This document shows, one piece after another, positions 42,432 to 51,180 of a stretch of 64,000 bases of DNA. Location: assembly GCF_017874425.1 (NCBI RefSeq), contig NZ_JAGGLL010000018.1, positions 1-64,000 on the forward strand, in the 5' to 3' direction. The stretch is from Clostridium punense (lineage in GTDB: Bacteria > Bacillota > Clostridia > Clostridiales > Clostridiaceae). The position numbers were made by a program, and so were the translations under genes. Each line of letters opens with the position of its first letter. Within the stretch, counting starts at the first letter, position 1. The notes under the pieces are model-generated. The model did not search any database. It worked only from the letters and a program-made list of their open reading frames with translations, and was not told the DNA's origin.

Positions 42432-43214
42432 ATGGAGTTAAAATATACCTTTGATGAGGAAGTCTTAAATTATGAAAAGAGACGTCCAAATTATGGAACT
42501 GAAATATATAAGGATATAATGGAATATGGAAAAATCACTAAGGGCAAGTCGCTTTTAGAAATTGGTTGTGGAACAGGTCAAGCAACAGAACCCTTTTTAA
42601 AGGCAAATTGCAAAGTAACAGCTGTTGAACTAGGAGAAAACCTTGCTTCTTATACAAGAGAAAAGTTTAAAGCTTATGACAACTTTAATGTTATTCAAGG
42701 TGCTTTTGAAGATTATGACTGTGAGGAAAATAAGTTTGATATGTTATATTCTGCTACTGCTTTTCATTGGATACCAGAGGAGTATGGGTATAAAAAGGCA
42801 TACAACATAATAAAAAGTGGTGGCACCATTGCTTTGTTTTGGAATAAACCATCTCCAAATCATAAAGATAATCCAGTACATAAAAAAATTCAAGCTATTT
42901 ATAAGGAGCTTTTACCACAGTGGAGTATTGAGGCATCTAATAACCAAGACAAACCAAGATATTCAAGTATAAGTAAAATTGAGGAATATGGGTTTATTAA
43001 TGCTGAGTTTAAGCTATACCATAATATGAGGAAAATGACTGGGGTTGAATACATAGAATTACTGAATACTTATTCAAATCATATAGATTTAGAAGAACCA
43101 ATAAAATCTCAGCTTTTTCAAAGGATAAAATCAGCAATTGAGGAATCAGGAAATGAAATTATTATTAAAGATACAGTAGAATTATTTCTTGCTCAAAAAC
43201 CTGAGAAAAGCTAG
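42432..43214 (+). CDS. class I SAM-dependent methyltransferase
   Basis: A 260-residue methyltransferase. LNYEKRRPNYGTEIY at the N-terminus and motif I LLEIGCGTGQATEPFLK are followed by VTAVELGENLASY and SATAFHWIPEEYGY. The Tyr/Arg-x-Pro-x-Tyr opening and the AFHWI sequence place it with the same subgroup as 45650-46471 (RRPNY versus IRPSY, SATAFHWI versus SAQAFHWL), so these are paralogues 3.2 kb apart. ATG 42432 has AAGGAGAGG upstream. Confidence 0.88.
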   Translation: MELKYTFDEEVLNYEKRRPNYGTEIYKDIMEYGKITKGKSLLEIGCGTGQATEPFLKANCKVTAVELGENLASYTREKFKAYDNFNVIQGAFEDYDCEENKFDMLYSATAFHWIPEEYGYKKAYNIIKSGGTIALFWNKPSPNHKDNPVHKKIQAIYKELLPQWSIEASNNQDKPRYSSISKIEEYGFINAEFKLYHNMRKMTGVEYIELLNTYSNHIDLEEPIKSQLFQRIKSAIEESGNEIIIKDTVELFLAQKPEKS

Positions 43215-43263
43215 AGTCTTTAAGCTTTCAAAGTATTATTAAAGTACAATGAAAAGTGAAGTA

Positions 43264-43440
43264 AGGCATTTTCAAAAAATAAATAAGTCAGTATGTTTGT
43301 CTATTTTGAGTTATACTGCGTCAGCAGAACCCTTAGATAGCACCACTATCTGCGGAACCAGCTTCCTTGTCTGCACAAGCTTGCTTGTGAACTCAAAATA
43401 TCCTTCACATCTTTGACTTGTTATTTATTTTCAAATGCCT
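43264..43440. mobile_element. MITE-like 177-bp inverted-repeat element
   Basis: The ends form an imperfect ~27-bp inverted repeat: AGGCATTTTC...AAATAAGTCA at 43264-43290 and its complement TGACTTGTTA...AAATGCCT at 43414-43440. Inside is a second inverted repeat, ATTTTGAGTT (43303-43312) with AACTCAAAAT. The core is noticeably richer in G+C than the flanks, and no ORF is present. Size, terminal repeats and lack of coding capacity fit a non-autonomous transposon or a mobile hairpin RNA. It abuts the exonuclease gene start. Confidence 0.6.
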
Positions 43441-43463
43441 AAATGAAAGGAACAATCTGGATT

Positions 43464-44111
43464 ATGGCTAAGAAATTATTAAGTGACACGGAGTTTTTGG
43501 TGATAGATTTTGAAACCGTAACTCCAAAGGGACGTTCTCCAGAGCCAATAGAATTAGGAATACAAAGAATAAGGGGCTTAAGCATAGATGAAACGGCTTC
43601 TATAAGTTGGCTTATACAGCCTCCAGAAGGATGTCATCTTACAGAACGTGGTAGAATTCAAACTGGAATTAATGACAGGGATTTAATAGGAAAGCCCTGC
43701 ATAGATGAGGTTATGAGAAAGGTTAATAATTCATGTGCAAAAAAGAATTATGTATTTATAGCTCAAAATGCAAAGTATGAAGCAAATATCTTATCTCATC
43801 ACACAGAAAAGTATGAAGCTATTGCTAAAACTCCTATAATGGATACTATTTTGCTTGGGAAATATGTATTACCTGATTTACCAAATTATAAACTAGATAC
43901 CTTAGCTCAGGCTTTAAACTTGGAAATACCTGAGAATAGGCATAGAGCCTTGGCAGATTGCATACTAACTGCCCAGGTATTCTTAGGATTATTAGAGGTG
44001 CAGAGGAAGAGAAAAGAAATACTTTACTTAGAGGAGTTACTAAAGATTGCTGAGATAAAGACAAAGTATAATCAATCAGTACAGGTTAGTTTGTTCGATT
44101 GCACTTATTAA
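43464..44111 (+). CDS. DEDD-type 3'-5' exonuclease
   Basis: A 215-residue exonuclease-fold protein: ExoI VIDFETVT with Asp15 and Glu17, ExoII AQNAKYEANIL where the usual H-N-x-x-D-x is altered, and ExoIII HRALADC with His160 and Asp165, of the DnaQ/RNase T class. The ExoII Asp is replaced by Glu in KYEANIL, a possible weak point. The start is uncertain: ATG 43443 lies only 3 nt from the MITE-like element and ATG 43464 has AAAGG 13 nt upstream. The insertion may have replaced the original promoter. Confidence 0.78.
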   Translation: MAKKLLSDTEFLVIDFETVTPKGRSPEPIELGIQRIRGLSIDETASISWLIQPPEGCHLTERGRIQTGINDRDLIGKPCIDEVMRKVNNSCAKKNYVFIAQNAKYEANILSHHTEKYEAIAKTPIMDTILLGKYVLPDLPNYKLDTLAQALNLEIPENRHRALADCILTAQVFLGLLEVQRKRKEILYLEELLKIAEIKTKYNQSVQVSLFDCTY

Positions 44112-44180
44112 AAATACAGTTAAAGCAATGTATATGTTAAATTGAAGCAAGTTAAGTTTATTAAATGATATGGGGGAACT

Positions 44181-44846
44181 ATGATTAAATCAAAAGCATG
44201 GGATTGGGATAAAAATGAAATAGATTATTGGTTAGTGCCAACCACTGAAGCAAGTTTTTTAGCTGAAAGTTGGCAATCAAAGGGATATAGTAAATTTCTA
44301 GATTTGGGATGTGGGTTAGGAAGACATTCTATGTATTTTGCGAAGCAAGGATACGAGGTAAGTGCAATTGATTTGTCGGAAAGTGGAATTAATCATTTGA
44401 GAAGTTGGGCTAAGGAAGAACAGATGGAAATTCAAATAGAACAGGGTGATATGCTTAAGTTACCATTTCCGGATGAAACCTTTCACTGCATTATGGCTTA
44501 TAATGTAATTTACCACACTGACACAAAAGGGTTTATAAAATCACTAAAAGAAATTACTCGTATACTGAAAAGAAATGGAGAGTTATTTATAACTTTAAAC
44601 TCAAAGAACTCAACAGCATATGATAATGCTGATAAATATGTAAGAGTTGATAAAAATACAATTTTGAGAGATGAACATGATACAGAAAGAAATATTCCAC
44701 ACTTCTATGTTGATATAGAAGATATAAAGAAGTATTTCTCAGACTATGAATTTGTAAAAATACCCGTTGAAGAAATAGAATACTATGATATTCACAATAC
44801 AAATAAGTTTTCAAGACATTTTAAGTTGTTATTAAGAAAAAAATAA
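44181..44846 (+). CDS. class I SAM-dependent methyltransferase
   Basis: A 221-residue methyltransferase close to the tellurite-resistance TehB/thiopurine size class. Motif I FLDLGCGLGRHSMYFAKQG, shortened core LGCGLGRHS, is at about 38-56; SAIDLSESG, EQGDMLKLPFPDETFHCIMAYNVIYH follow. NSKNSTAYDNADKYVRVDKNT in the C-terminal half is probably the substrate loop. GGGGGAA precedes the ATG. The acceptor is unknown. Confidence 0.87.
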   Translation: MIKSKAWDWDKNEIDYWLVPTTEASFLAESWQSKGYSKFLDLGCGLGRHSMYFAKQGYEVSAIDLSESGINHLRSWAKEEQMEIQIEQGDMLKLPFPDETFHCIMAYNVIYHTDTKGFIKSLKEITRILKRNGELFITLNSKNSTAYDNADKYVRVDKNTILRDEHDTERNIPHFYVDIEDIKKYFSDYEFVKIPVEEIEYYDIHNTNKFSRHFKLLLRKK

Positions 44847-44905
44847 GCTTTGTTTATTACACAACGCAGTATTTTATGATAAAAAAGAATAAAAGAGGTG
44901 TTATT

Positions 44906-45457
44906 TTGAAATTAGTTTTTATTGTTGGAGATAGTGCTGTGGGTAAGATGACTGTTGGACAAGAACTTACCAAAATTACAGATTTACGGTTATTTCACAA
45001 TCATATGATTATTGAACCAGTACTAGATATATTTGGCTATTTCAATGGAAAGGCTATTGGTAAAATAAGACAAGTTATTTTTGAGGAATTTGCAAGTTCA
45101 GAGCAATATGGAATGATCTTTACATATATGTGGGCCTTTGACCAACAAGCAGACTGGGATTATGTTGAGGGTGTTTGCAATATTTTCAAAAAATACAATG
45201 CAGATATATATTTTGCAGAGCTTGTAGCACCTCAAGAAATTAGGCTACAAAGGAATGCTACTGAAAATCGTCTAAAAAATAAAGCTTCAAAGAGAGATAT
45301 TGAAGCATCAAATCAAAGATTAATAAACGATAGTATAAAATACCGTTGTGTAAGCAATGAAGGTGAAATTCCTTATGACAATTATATAAAAATAGACAAT
45401 TCTAATCTTTCACCAGAAATGGTCGCCAAGATGATAAAAGATCACTTTGGGCTTTAG
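44906..45457 (+). CDS. P-loop kinase-like ATPase
   Basis: A 183-residue P-loop NTPase, MKLVFIVGDSAVGKMTVGQEL: Walker A at 8-16 reads GDSAVGKMT, where Met sits between Lys and Thr. The sequence LRLFHNHMIIEPVLDIF follows. This GKMTVG plus FHNHM combination marks a family often annotated as shikimate-kinase-like or AAA ATPase. AELVAPQEIRLQRNATENR, core LVAPQEIRLQRN, is the lid-type Arg region. TTG 44906 is 5 nt from AGAGGTG; the longer frame lacks an RBS. The substrate is unknown. A strong terminator follows. Confidence 0.8.
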   Translation: MKLVFIVGDSAVGKMTVGQELTKITDLRLFHNHMIIEPVLDIFGYFNGKAIGKIRQVIFEEFASSEQYGMIFTYMWAFDQQADWDYVEGVCNIFKKYNADIYFAELVAPQEIRLQRNATENRLKNKASKRDIEASNQRLINDSIKYRCVSNEGEIPYDNYIKIDNSNLSPEMVAKMIKDHFGL

Positions 45458-45473
45458 AAATTTAATTCAAAAC

Positions 45474-45510
45474 ATCTGTAGAGTAAAGAGTGGCCCTACA
45501 GATATTTTTT
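45474..45510 (+). terminator. terminator after P-loop kinase-like gene
   Basis: Stem 45474-45481 (ATCTGTAG) with 45496-45503, 8 bp, loop 14 nt, followed by seven T residues. Confidence 0.85.
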
Positions 45511-45538
45511 TACCATAGGATAAGTTATGAAAATTTAA

Positions 45539-45573
45539 ATGGTATATATTCCAAGTAATAATATGGTAAAATA
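45539..45573 (+). promoter_or_regulatory. 35-nt shared upstream element, copy C
   Basis: Begins ATGGTATATATTCC and ends ATATGGTAAAATA. The last 21 positions match copy B exactly. It lies 77 nt before the methyltransferase start. Confidence 0.6.
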
Positions 45574-45649
45574 TATTAAGTGTTAAATTAGAAATTAAAT
45601 TATATTAATAGGGTTTTTATATTGAAATATTTAAGGAGTTGGGGAAATC

Positions 45650-46471
45650 ATGGTTAATAAAATAGAACCTTACAAGGGCATTGCAGAGATATATGACGAA
45701 ATAAGACCATCATATCCAGAGAAATTAATTGAGGATATTATCTTTAAAACTGATTTGAATTTGAATAATAGGATATTAGAAATTGGTGCAGGCACAGGAA
45801 AAGCAACTGTACAATTTGCAAAGAAAGGATTTGCTATAAATGCCATAGAACTTGGCGAAGAGATGGCTGCAATACTCAAGAAAAAATGTACAAGCTACCT
45901 AAAGGTTTCACTAGATATAGCTCCTTTTGAGCAGTGGGAAAGTGACAACAATGAAAAATTTCACATGATATATTCAGCTCAAGCCTTTCACTGGCTAGAT
46001 AAAAATATTAAGTACAAAAAATGTCATGAACTTTTGAAGGACAATGGATTTCTTGTTTTATTTTGGTATACCTCAAGTAATGATGAACTATTTGAAACTA
46101 AGGGAATAAGAGAAAATATTGATAGCATAGTTAATAAATATGTTTCAAGTTATGATATAGAAAGTGAAAAACCGCAAAGAAGAGAACATGATGGACACAG
46201 TGAGGATGATGAAAGAAAATCAGAGATTGAAGCATCTGGCTTGTTTGAACTAGTGGAAAAAATAGAATATACAGAGGAAACAAAGAACAATGCTAAACAA
46301 TATTTAAAAGTTCTCAATTCAGTTCCAGCCTTTGCATCAAAAGTTGATGGGTTAAATCAAGTTGCTGTTGAAAATATGAATAGAGAAATTGAGGAATTAA
46401 TAGACAGTAACGGTGGTTATGTAGGAGCATTATTTAATTTTACTTTATATATAGCTAGAAAAATATCATAA
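45650..46471 (+). CDS. class I SAM-dependent methyltransferase
   Basis: A 273-residue methyltransferase, paralogue of 42432-43214. YDEIRPSYPEKLIEDI opens the protein; motif I ILEIGAGTGKATVQFAKKG follows; AIELGEEMAA and YSAQAFHWLDKN are further matches. Residues ~165-200 form a hydrophilic insertion (KPQRREHDGHSEDDERKS) rich in charge and absent from the paralogue. GTTGGGGAA precedes the ATG. It is expressed from shared element copy C. Confidence 0.88.
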   Translation: MVNKIEPYKGIAEIYDEIRPSYPEKLIEDIIFKTDLNLNNRILEIGAGTGKATVQFAKKGFAINAIELGEEMAAILKKKCTSYLKVSLDIAPFEQWESDNNEKFHMIYSAQAFHWLDKNIKYKKCHELLKDNGFLVLFWYTSSNDELFETKGIRENIDSIVNKYVSSYDIESEKPQRREHDGHSEDDERKSEIEASGLFELVEKIEYTEETKNNAKQYLKVLNSVPAFASKVDGLNQVAVENMNREIEELIDSNGGYVGALFNFTLYIARKIS

Positions 46472-46506
46472 GTATCATACAGGTATTTTAGGAAGGGGGA
46501 AATAAA

Positions 46507-47046
46507 TTGGGGAATAAAAGGATAGTTGTGATATTTCCAGGAGCAAATTACAGTGCTGACTGCCCATTATTGTACTATGCTGGTTTTAAGTTTGAACTTA
46601 GAGGATATGAAAAAATATCTATTAGTTATGATAATTTTCTTAAGCAAGATAAATCATTTGAAGAGTGTTTATGTGATATAAAGAATTCTGTGTTATCACA
46701 ATTGCATAACTCTAATTTACCGAAATATGATGATATAGTATTCGTTTCTAAAAGTATAGGGACTGTAGTTGCTGGGTGGGTTGAGGAAGAATTATGTATT
46801 AAAGTAAGGCACATATTTTTAACACCTATAGAAGAAACTTTACCTTACATAAAATATGGGAAAGGTATTGCTGCTGTAATTGCAGGTACAGAGGATAAGC
46901 AGTTAGATGCTGATGTTCTAAAAGAACATTGTAAAAAAGAAAATATTTATTTAAAACAAATTCAAGGAGTTGGACATAGGTTAGAGGTTTGGGGAGATAT
47001 GGATAGAAATATTGAGATATTAAGAGAAGTAGTAGCTATATATTAA
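46507..47046 (+). CDS. alpha/beta hydrolase
   Basis: A 179-residue small alpha/beta hydrolase. IFPGANYSADCPLLYYA (9-25) has the Gly-x-Asn oxyanion motif; the nucleophile is Ser83 in VSKSIGTVVAG; the acid is Asp in GTEDKQLDADVL; the base is His in GVGHRLEVWGD. There is no signal peptide. Substrate unknown. The start is TTG with AAGGGGG upstream. It is 36 nt after the methyltransferase stop and probably on the same message. Confidence 0.82.
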   Translation: MGNKRIVVIFPGANYSADCPLLYYAGFKFELRGYEKISISYDNFLKQDKSFEECLCDIKNSVLSQLHNSNLPKYDDIVFVSKSIGTVVAGWVEEELCIKVRHIFLTPIEETLPYIKYGKGIAAVIAGTEDKQLDADVLKEHCKKENIYLKQIQGVGHRLEVWGDMDRNIEILREVVAIY

Positions 47047-47189
47047 AATAACTCAAGTTTTTAAATTCCATATGCCAATATATACTATAGTTAATTTTCA
47101 TATAAGATTAGGGTGGGTTGTAATCTTGCTCAAACAGATAAATAATTTAACATAGGAAATTTATATGTCATTAATGGGGGAGGGATATA

Positions 47190-47672
47190 ATGAGATTTCA
47201 TATAAGAGTTAGTGCGCGAGGTATAGTCATTAACAATGACAAGATTTTATTAAATGAATTTGGAAATGGTGAATACTACAATATACCTGGTGGTGCTGTT
47301 GAGATAGGGGAGACTGTTAAACAAGCTGTTGTGAGAGAAATACGAGAAGAATCAGGTTTAGATGTTACTGTAGGTGACTTGATATATGTACATGAGTATG
47401 AGCCTAATAACTCTAACTTTATTTATGGACAAACACCACATATAAGTATTGTATTTCGATGTTTTCTAAATGGAAGCCATGAGATTAAGCCACCATCTGT
47501 ACCAGATATAGACCCTGACAATTCAGCTGTTACAAGTAATGCAAAATGGGTAGAAATAGCGGAGTTGAAAAATATTAATTATGTACCTTATATTCATGAG
47601 AAGTTAATAGAATATATAAAAACAAATAGATTTTATCCAACATTTATTGAAGAACCATTATACAATGAGTAA
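47190..47672 (+). CDS. Nudix hydrolase
   Basis: A 160-residue Nudix protein. The box at 34-56 reads GGAVEIGE, seven residues, then REIREESGL, complete. The N-terminal strand VSARGIVINNDKILLNE is typical. HISIVFRCFLNGS and DPDNSAVTSNAKWVEIAEL agree with the ADP-ribose/nucleoside-diphosphate-X subgroup, without firm assignment. GGGGGAGGG precedes ATG. Confidence 0.88.
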   Translation: MRFHIRVSARGIVINNDKILLNEFGNGEYYNIPGGAVEIGETVKQAVVREIREESGLDVTVGDLIYVHEYEPNNSNFIYGQTPHISIVFRCFLNGSHEIKPPSVPDIDPDNSAVTSNAKWVEIAELKNINYVPYIHEKLIEYIKTNRFYPTFIEEPLYNE

Positions 47673-47767
47673 ATCATCAACAAGTAATTGTAATAAAAAT
47701 TAATATTCTGGTATGCAAACTAGTTAATACGTTAGCTAAAACTTACAACACATGAGGGGGAGAGAAA

Positions 47768-48286
47768 ATGATAAAAGATTTAATAAGCAATAAAAATATA
47801 ATAATTAGAGATGCAGAACCTAAGGATGCTGAGGAAATGATATTGATGGTTAAGCAAGTTATGAGTGAATCTCCATTTTTTCCATCAACAGCTGATGAAT
47901 TTAATATTACTGTGGAGCAAGAAGAACAATACATATTAAGTACAGCACTTTTTTTAGTTGCGGAAATTGAGGGGAAAATAGTGGGTTCTGCTTCTTTAGA
48001 TAGAAGTAGTAAGAGTAAGTTAAATCATACTGTAACCTTTGGTATAACTATTTTAAAAGAGTATTCGGGCATTGGCTTAGGTAGTTCTATGATGAACAAT
48101 ATTATTCAGTGGTGTGAATTTAATGATGTTGAAAAAATTGAATTAGAAGTTTTTGAAAACAATATACGAGCTATTGGCCTTTATAAAAAATTGGGTTTTA
48201 CAGAAGAAGGAAGAAGAAAGAAAGCAGTAAAAACTGATGATGGATATATAGATATGATTATAATGGGGAAATTTCTAAAGGATTAG
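47768..48286 (+). CDS. GNAT N-acetyltransferase
   Basis: A 172-residue GNAT. N-terminal IIIRDAEPKDAEEMI; strand 4 HTVTFGITILKEYSGIGLGSSMM containing the CoA loop; C-terminal EVFENNIRAIGLYKKLGFTEEGRRKKA. The FGITILKEY-GxGLG and ENN-RA--LY-K-GF-EEG blocks are those of PhnO/SpeG-like GNATs. GAGGGGGAG precedes ATG. The next 290 nt to the wHTH gene show nothing I can support. Confidence 0.88.
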   Translation: MIKDLISNKNIIIRDAEPKDAEEMILMVKQVMSESPFFPSTADEFNITVEQEEQYILSTALFLVAEIEGKIVGSASLDRSSKSKLNHTVTFGITILKEYSGIGLGSSMMNNIIQWCEFNDVEKIELEVFENNIRAIGLYKKLGFTEEGRRKKAVKTDDGYIDMIIMGKFLKD

Positions 48287-48578
48287 TGATTATTGTTTAA
48301 ATAGTTAGCAGTAAAGAGTGTAAAGCCTTAGAAAATACATGCTAGCAGAGTTTTGCATAAAAGGAGATGACCAAGTTTAATAGGAAAAAGTCACCCTTAA
48401 GATCAAAAACTTATTCTATTTGTTTTCAAAAGGTTTTATGGAGTTAGGGTAGGGTCCATGTATATATAACTTATACCTTGACTTTGGGTTGCAATATTCA
48501 AGAAATAATAAATAAAAATGAAGTAAGGTTATGGATAGTTTGATTATTACTAATCTTATGGGGATTGGGGAAGTTAAA

Positions 48579-49778
48579 ATGATTAATAAAAAATTGAATT
48601 TTTACTTTTTCGGAGATGTTGGGGAATATGATGATTATAATCCAGCTTATGTATGCAATAAAGAATATGCTTCTGAAATTTTATATTTAATTGCAAAAAA
48701 CAAACCCTTTTCTATAAATAGTGGGGAAATATCAAAGGTTTTAAATTTAGAAGAGCCAATAGTAGCTCAGCTAATTAATAGTCTTCAGTTAATCAATGCA
48801 ATAGAGGCTAGAAATAATGGATACAGAGTTACATTTCCAATTTTCTTAGAGAAAGATGTTATAGATATGGAAATTTATCTTAATGACATCGGTGAGGTAA
48901 TTGGTAAAAAAGTAATGGAGCTAAAGGATGTATCTTATAAAGAAGTTTCAAAGCTAAAGTGTTCAAAATATCATAGTTATCAGCGCATACTTTATCATGT
49001 GATTTGTGACAAAATTTTTGATGGCACAGCATTTGAATTTTTCACAGAAAAAGATACTTTTTGTTCATCAAAATTACAACCAGGAAATAGAGATTATATT
49101 ATTGTTGCCTATGAAGATAGCGAGTTAGTAGAAAGTCATAGCAATAAGATTTTATGCAGTAGCAATAACTATAGAAGCGGTGGGTTTACCTTTAATAGCT
49201 TTGGAGATTTAAGTGGTTTAAGAAAAGATATGTTTAGATTTCTTAGGCTTGCACAAAATGGAGTTAATAGCTCAAGTACTTTTGGTGATTTGAATGTAGC
49301 TTATAACAAGATTTTGGATAGTAAAAATAAAGAAATGGCATATGAATGTGGTAAATTAATATGCCATTCAATTAGTAAAAATATAAAATATAGTGAACTA
49401 TCGTCAAAGGAGAGGAACTTAGCTGACTTCTTAAAAGAATTAGAGTACATTGATATAAATGAAAGTGATGATATTTTAGTGAAGGTTCCAGTATTTTATG
49501 ACTTTGAGATGGATACTGCTATCAAAGAAATTTCAGATATTATACTTGTAAATGTTTTTCCAGAGGTTAAAAATATATTTGAAAGTTTTGAAATCAATGC
49601 TGTAAATTTAACAAGTGTAATACACTTAGTGGATATGAAGGAAGTAGCCAATGAGTTATGGCACCAGATTTTTGGGGCTACTAATGAGTATTTAGTAAGA
49701 GAAGGTTTTGTGGAAGTGCCAGAAAATATTAAGGGACAAGGTAGATATTTAAGAAGTATTACAGTGACTGAAAACTAA
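48579..49778 (+). CDS. winged-helix-like protein of unknown function
   Basis: A 399-residue soluble protein. Residues ~20-80 look like a winged helix (EYASEILYLIAKNKPFSI, SGEISKVLNLEEPIVAQLINSL, AIEARNNGYRVTFPIF). The remaining ~310 residues are mixed alpha/beta with no motif I can name; RLAQNGVNSSSTFGDLNVA and ELWHQIFGATNEYLVREGF are conserved-looking. A long regulator with a C-terminal sensor-like region is the best reading. ATG 48579 has GGGGAAG upstream; an earlier ATG lacks it. The Nudix gene follows after 10 nt, so they are an operon. Confidence 0.65.
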   Translation: MINKKLNFYFFGDVGEYDDYNPAYVCNKEYASEILYLIAKNKPFSINSGEISKVLNLEEPIVAQLINSLQLINAIEARNNGYRVTFPIFLEKDVIDMEIYLNDIGEVIGKKVMELKDVSYKEVSKLKCSKYHSYQRILYHVICDKIFDGTAFEFFTEKDTFCSSKLQPGNRDYIIVAYEDSELVESHSNKILCSSNNYRSGGFTFNSFGDLSGLRKDMFRFLRLAQNGVNSSSTFGDLNVAYNKILDSKNKEMAYECGKLICHSISKNIKYSELSSKERNLADFLKELEYIDINESDDILVKVPVFYDFEMDTAIKEISDIILVNVFPEVKNIFESFEINAVNLTSVIHLVDMKEVANELWHQIFGATNEYLVREGFVEVPENIKGQGRYLRSITVTEN

Positions 49779-49788
49779 GGAGATAAAT

Positions 49789-50247
49789 ATGAGCAAGTGT
49801 GAGAAAGCCATAGTAACAGTTTTGTGTATGGTTTATGATGGAGATGAGATTTTACTTCAAAATAGAGTAAAAAAGGATTGGCGTGGACTTACCTTTCCAG
49901 GTGGACATGTTGAAAAGGAAGAATCCTTTGTTGAAGCAGTAATCCGTGAGATTTATGAAGAAACTGGATTGACCATAAGGGAACCCAAATTATGTGGAGT
50001 AAAGCAATTTCAAACAGATGAAGATGAAAGATATATTGTGCTGCTCTTTAAAACAGATAAATTTGAGGGTACATTAGTTTCTTCAGATGAAGGAGAAATG
50101 AAGTGGATTCGCAGAGATTTATTAAAGGATTACTCATTGGTAGAGGATTTTATGGATTTACTCAAGGTTTTTGATTCGGATAATTACAATGAGTTTATGT
50201 ATCAGCGTAATAAATCAGGTGAGGATTGGATAATAAAATTGTATTAA
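49789..50247 (+). CDS. MutT-like Nudix hydrolase
   Basis: A 152-residue MutT-type Nudix protein. VTVLCMVYDGDEILLQNR leads into the box at 38-60 (GGHVEKEE, seven residues, REIYEETGL); the adjacent KKDWRGLTFPGGH, core W-GLTFPGGH, is typical of 8-oxo-dGTP diphosphatase-like enzymes. It is translated from AAGGAG, 10 nt after the wHTH gene's stop codon, so it probably shares control with it. Confidence 0.88.
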   Translation: MSKCEKAIVTVLCMVYDGDEILLQNRVKKDWRGLTFPGGHVEKEESFVEAVIREIYEETGLTIREPKLCGVKQFQTDEDERYIVLLFKTDKFEGTLVSSDEGEMKWIRRDLLKDYSLVEDFMDLLKVFDSDNYNEFMYQRNKSGEDWIIKLY

Positions 50248-50400
50248 TAGGCAGTTTTTAAAGGCATAAAAGCTGAAAAGTAATTAAATATACAGCAATG
50301 TTGTTTATCTTAAGGATTCTAGTGATTTTTAAAATACGTTATTGCCTTGGAAATGTAAAGCTTATTAAAGCATAAGAAAAAGATTTATATGAGGTGTAGC

Positions 50401-50763
50401 ATGTCAGATTTAAAAATATCAGAAATTATGTCAATGCAGGAAGAATTACAGGAAAAATATAAAGGCAAATGGATGCCACTAACCCCTGACAATGGACGTA
50501 GTAGTTTATTATGGCTAATTGAAGAAATGGGGGAGGTTATAGCTATTATAAAAAAGCGTGGGGAAAAAGCTATAATGGATGACTCTGAGGTAAGGCAGGC
50601 TTTTGTTGAAGAGATGGTAGATGTAATCATGTATTATACTGATGCTTTAGCTTGTTACGGAATTACATCAGCGGAGTTTTCAGAGGCCTTTATGAAAAAG
50701 CATATTAAAAATATGGGACGTGATTTTGTTACAGAGCATAAAGAGTTTTTACAAAATGAGTAA
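50401..50763 (+). CDS. MazG-like nucleotide pyrophosphohydrolase
   Basis: A 120-residue all-alpha NTP pyrophosphatase-type protein: LLWLIEEMGEVIAII supplies Glu41, Glu42 and Glu45, and FVEEMVDVIMYY supplies Glu70/Glu71 and Asp74, forming the ExxE...ExxD metal site of MazG/dUTPase-2 folds. It hydrolyses non-canonical or excess nucleoside triphosphates. ATG 50401 is preferred, with GAGGTG 4 nt away. It stands alone, but three Nudix genes nearby have a similar sanitising role. Confidence 0.87.
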   Translation: MSDLKISEIMSMQEELQEKYKGKWMPLTPDNGRSSLLWLIEEMGEVIAIIKKRGEKAIMDDSEVRQAFVEEMVDVIMYYTDALACYGITSAEFSEAFMKKHIKNMGRDFVTEHKEFLQNE

Positions 50764-50821
50764 GTTGACAGAATAAGGTAATTTAGTTTTGGGAATAGAG
50801 TAAGATAAACTATATTACAGG

Positions 50822-50849
50822 TTTATTTTTAAAATATTTATGATATAAT
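50822..50849 (+). promoter_or_regulatory. probable promoter of glnK-like gene
   Basis: TTTATT at 50822-50827 and an extended -10, TGA then TATAAT at 50844-50849, spacer 16 nt. It leaves a leader of about 330 nt to the GTG at 51181. The leader has an 8-bp hairpin with one G-U pair at 50876-50899 but no T run. A 66-codon TTG frame in it (50920-51120) has no RBS and is not called. Confidence 0.55.
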
Positions 50850-51180
50850 ATTAATAATAAATTTAAAGTCTTAGTGTTGAGCTTATATAAGAGTTCAACT
50901 TTGGACTATTAAGTTATTATTGGGTTGGAGAGAAGCACTAATCTTAGAAGGATGGAGTGCCTTTTTTCTTTGGAAAAATTTCAATGGGAAAAGCATAGAT
51001 TTTATCAATGTGAATTATAGTAAATTTCTCATTAATGTTTTATTTGAAATGAAGGCATTTACTAAACTAATATGTGAATTCGCCATTTTAGGGTTATATA
51101 AATTTATAGTTTTTAAATAGGACAGTTATAAGTATAAGAATTTTATATAAAGAAATTTTATTAGTAAATGGGGGAATTAG

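Noticed and set aside
43264-43440. CRISPR repeat or IS element
   Set aside because: There is one hairpin-like unit, not a series of direct repeats with spacers, and no transposase frame.
50920-51120. 66-codon TTG frame upstream of the glnK-like gene
   Set aside because: No RBS precedes it, the composition is unremarkable and it ends 60 nt before the kinase RBS; not enough to call a gene.
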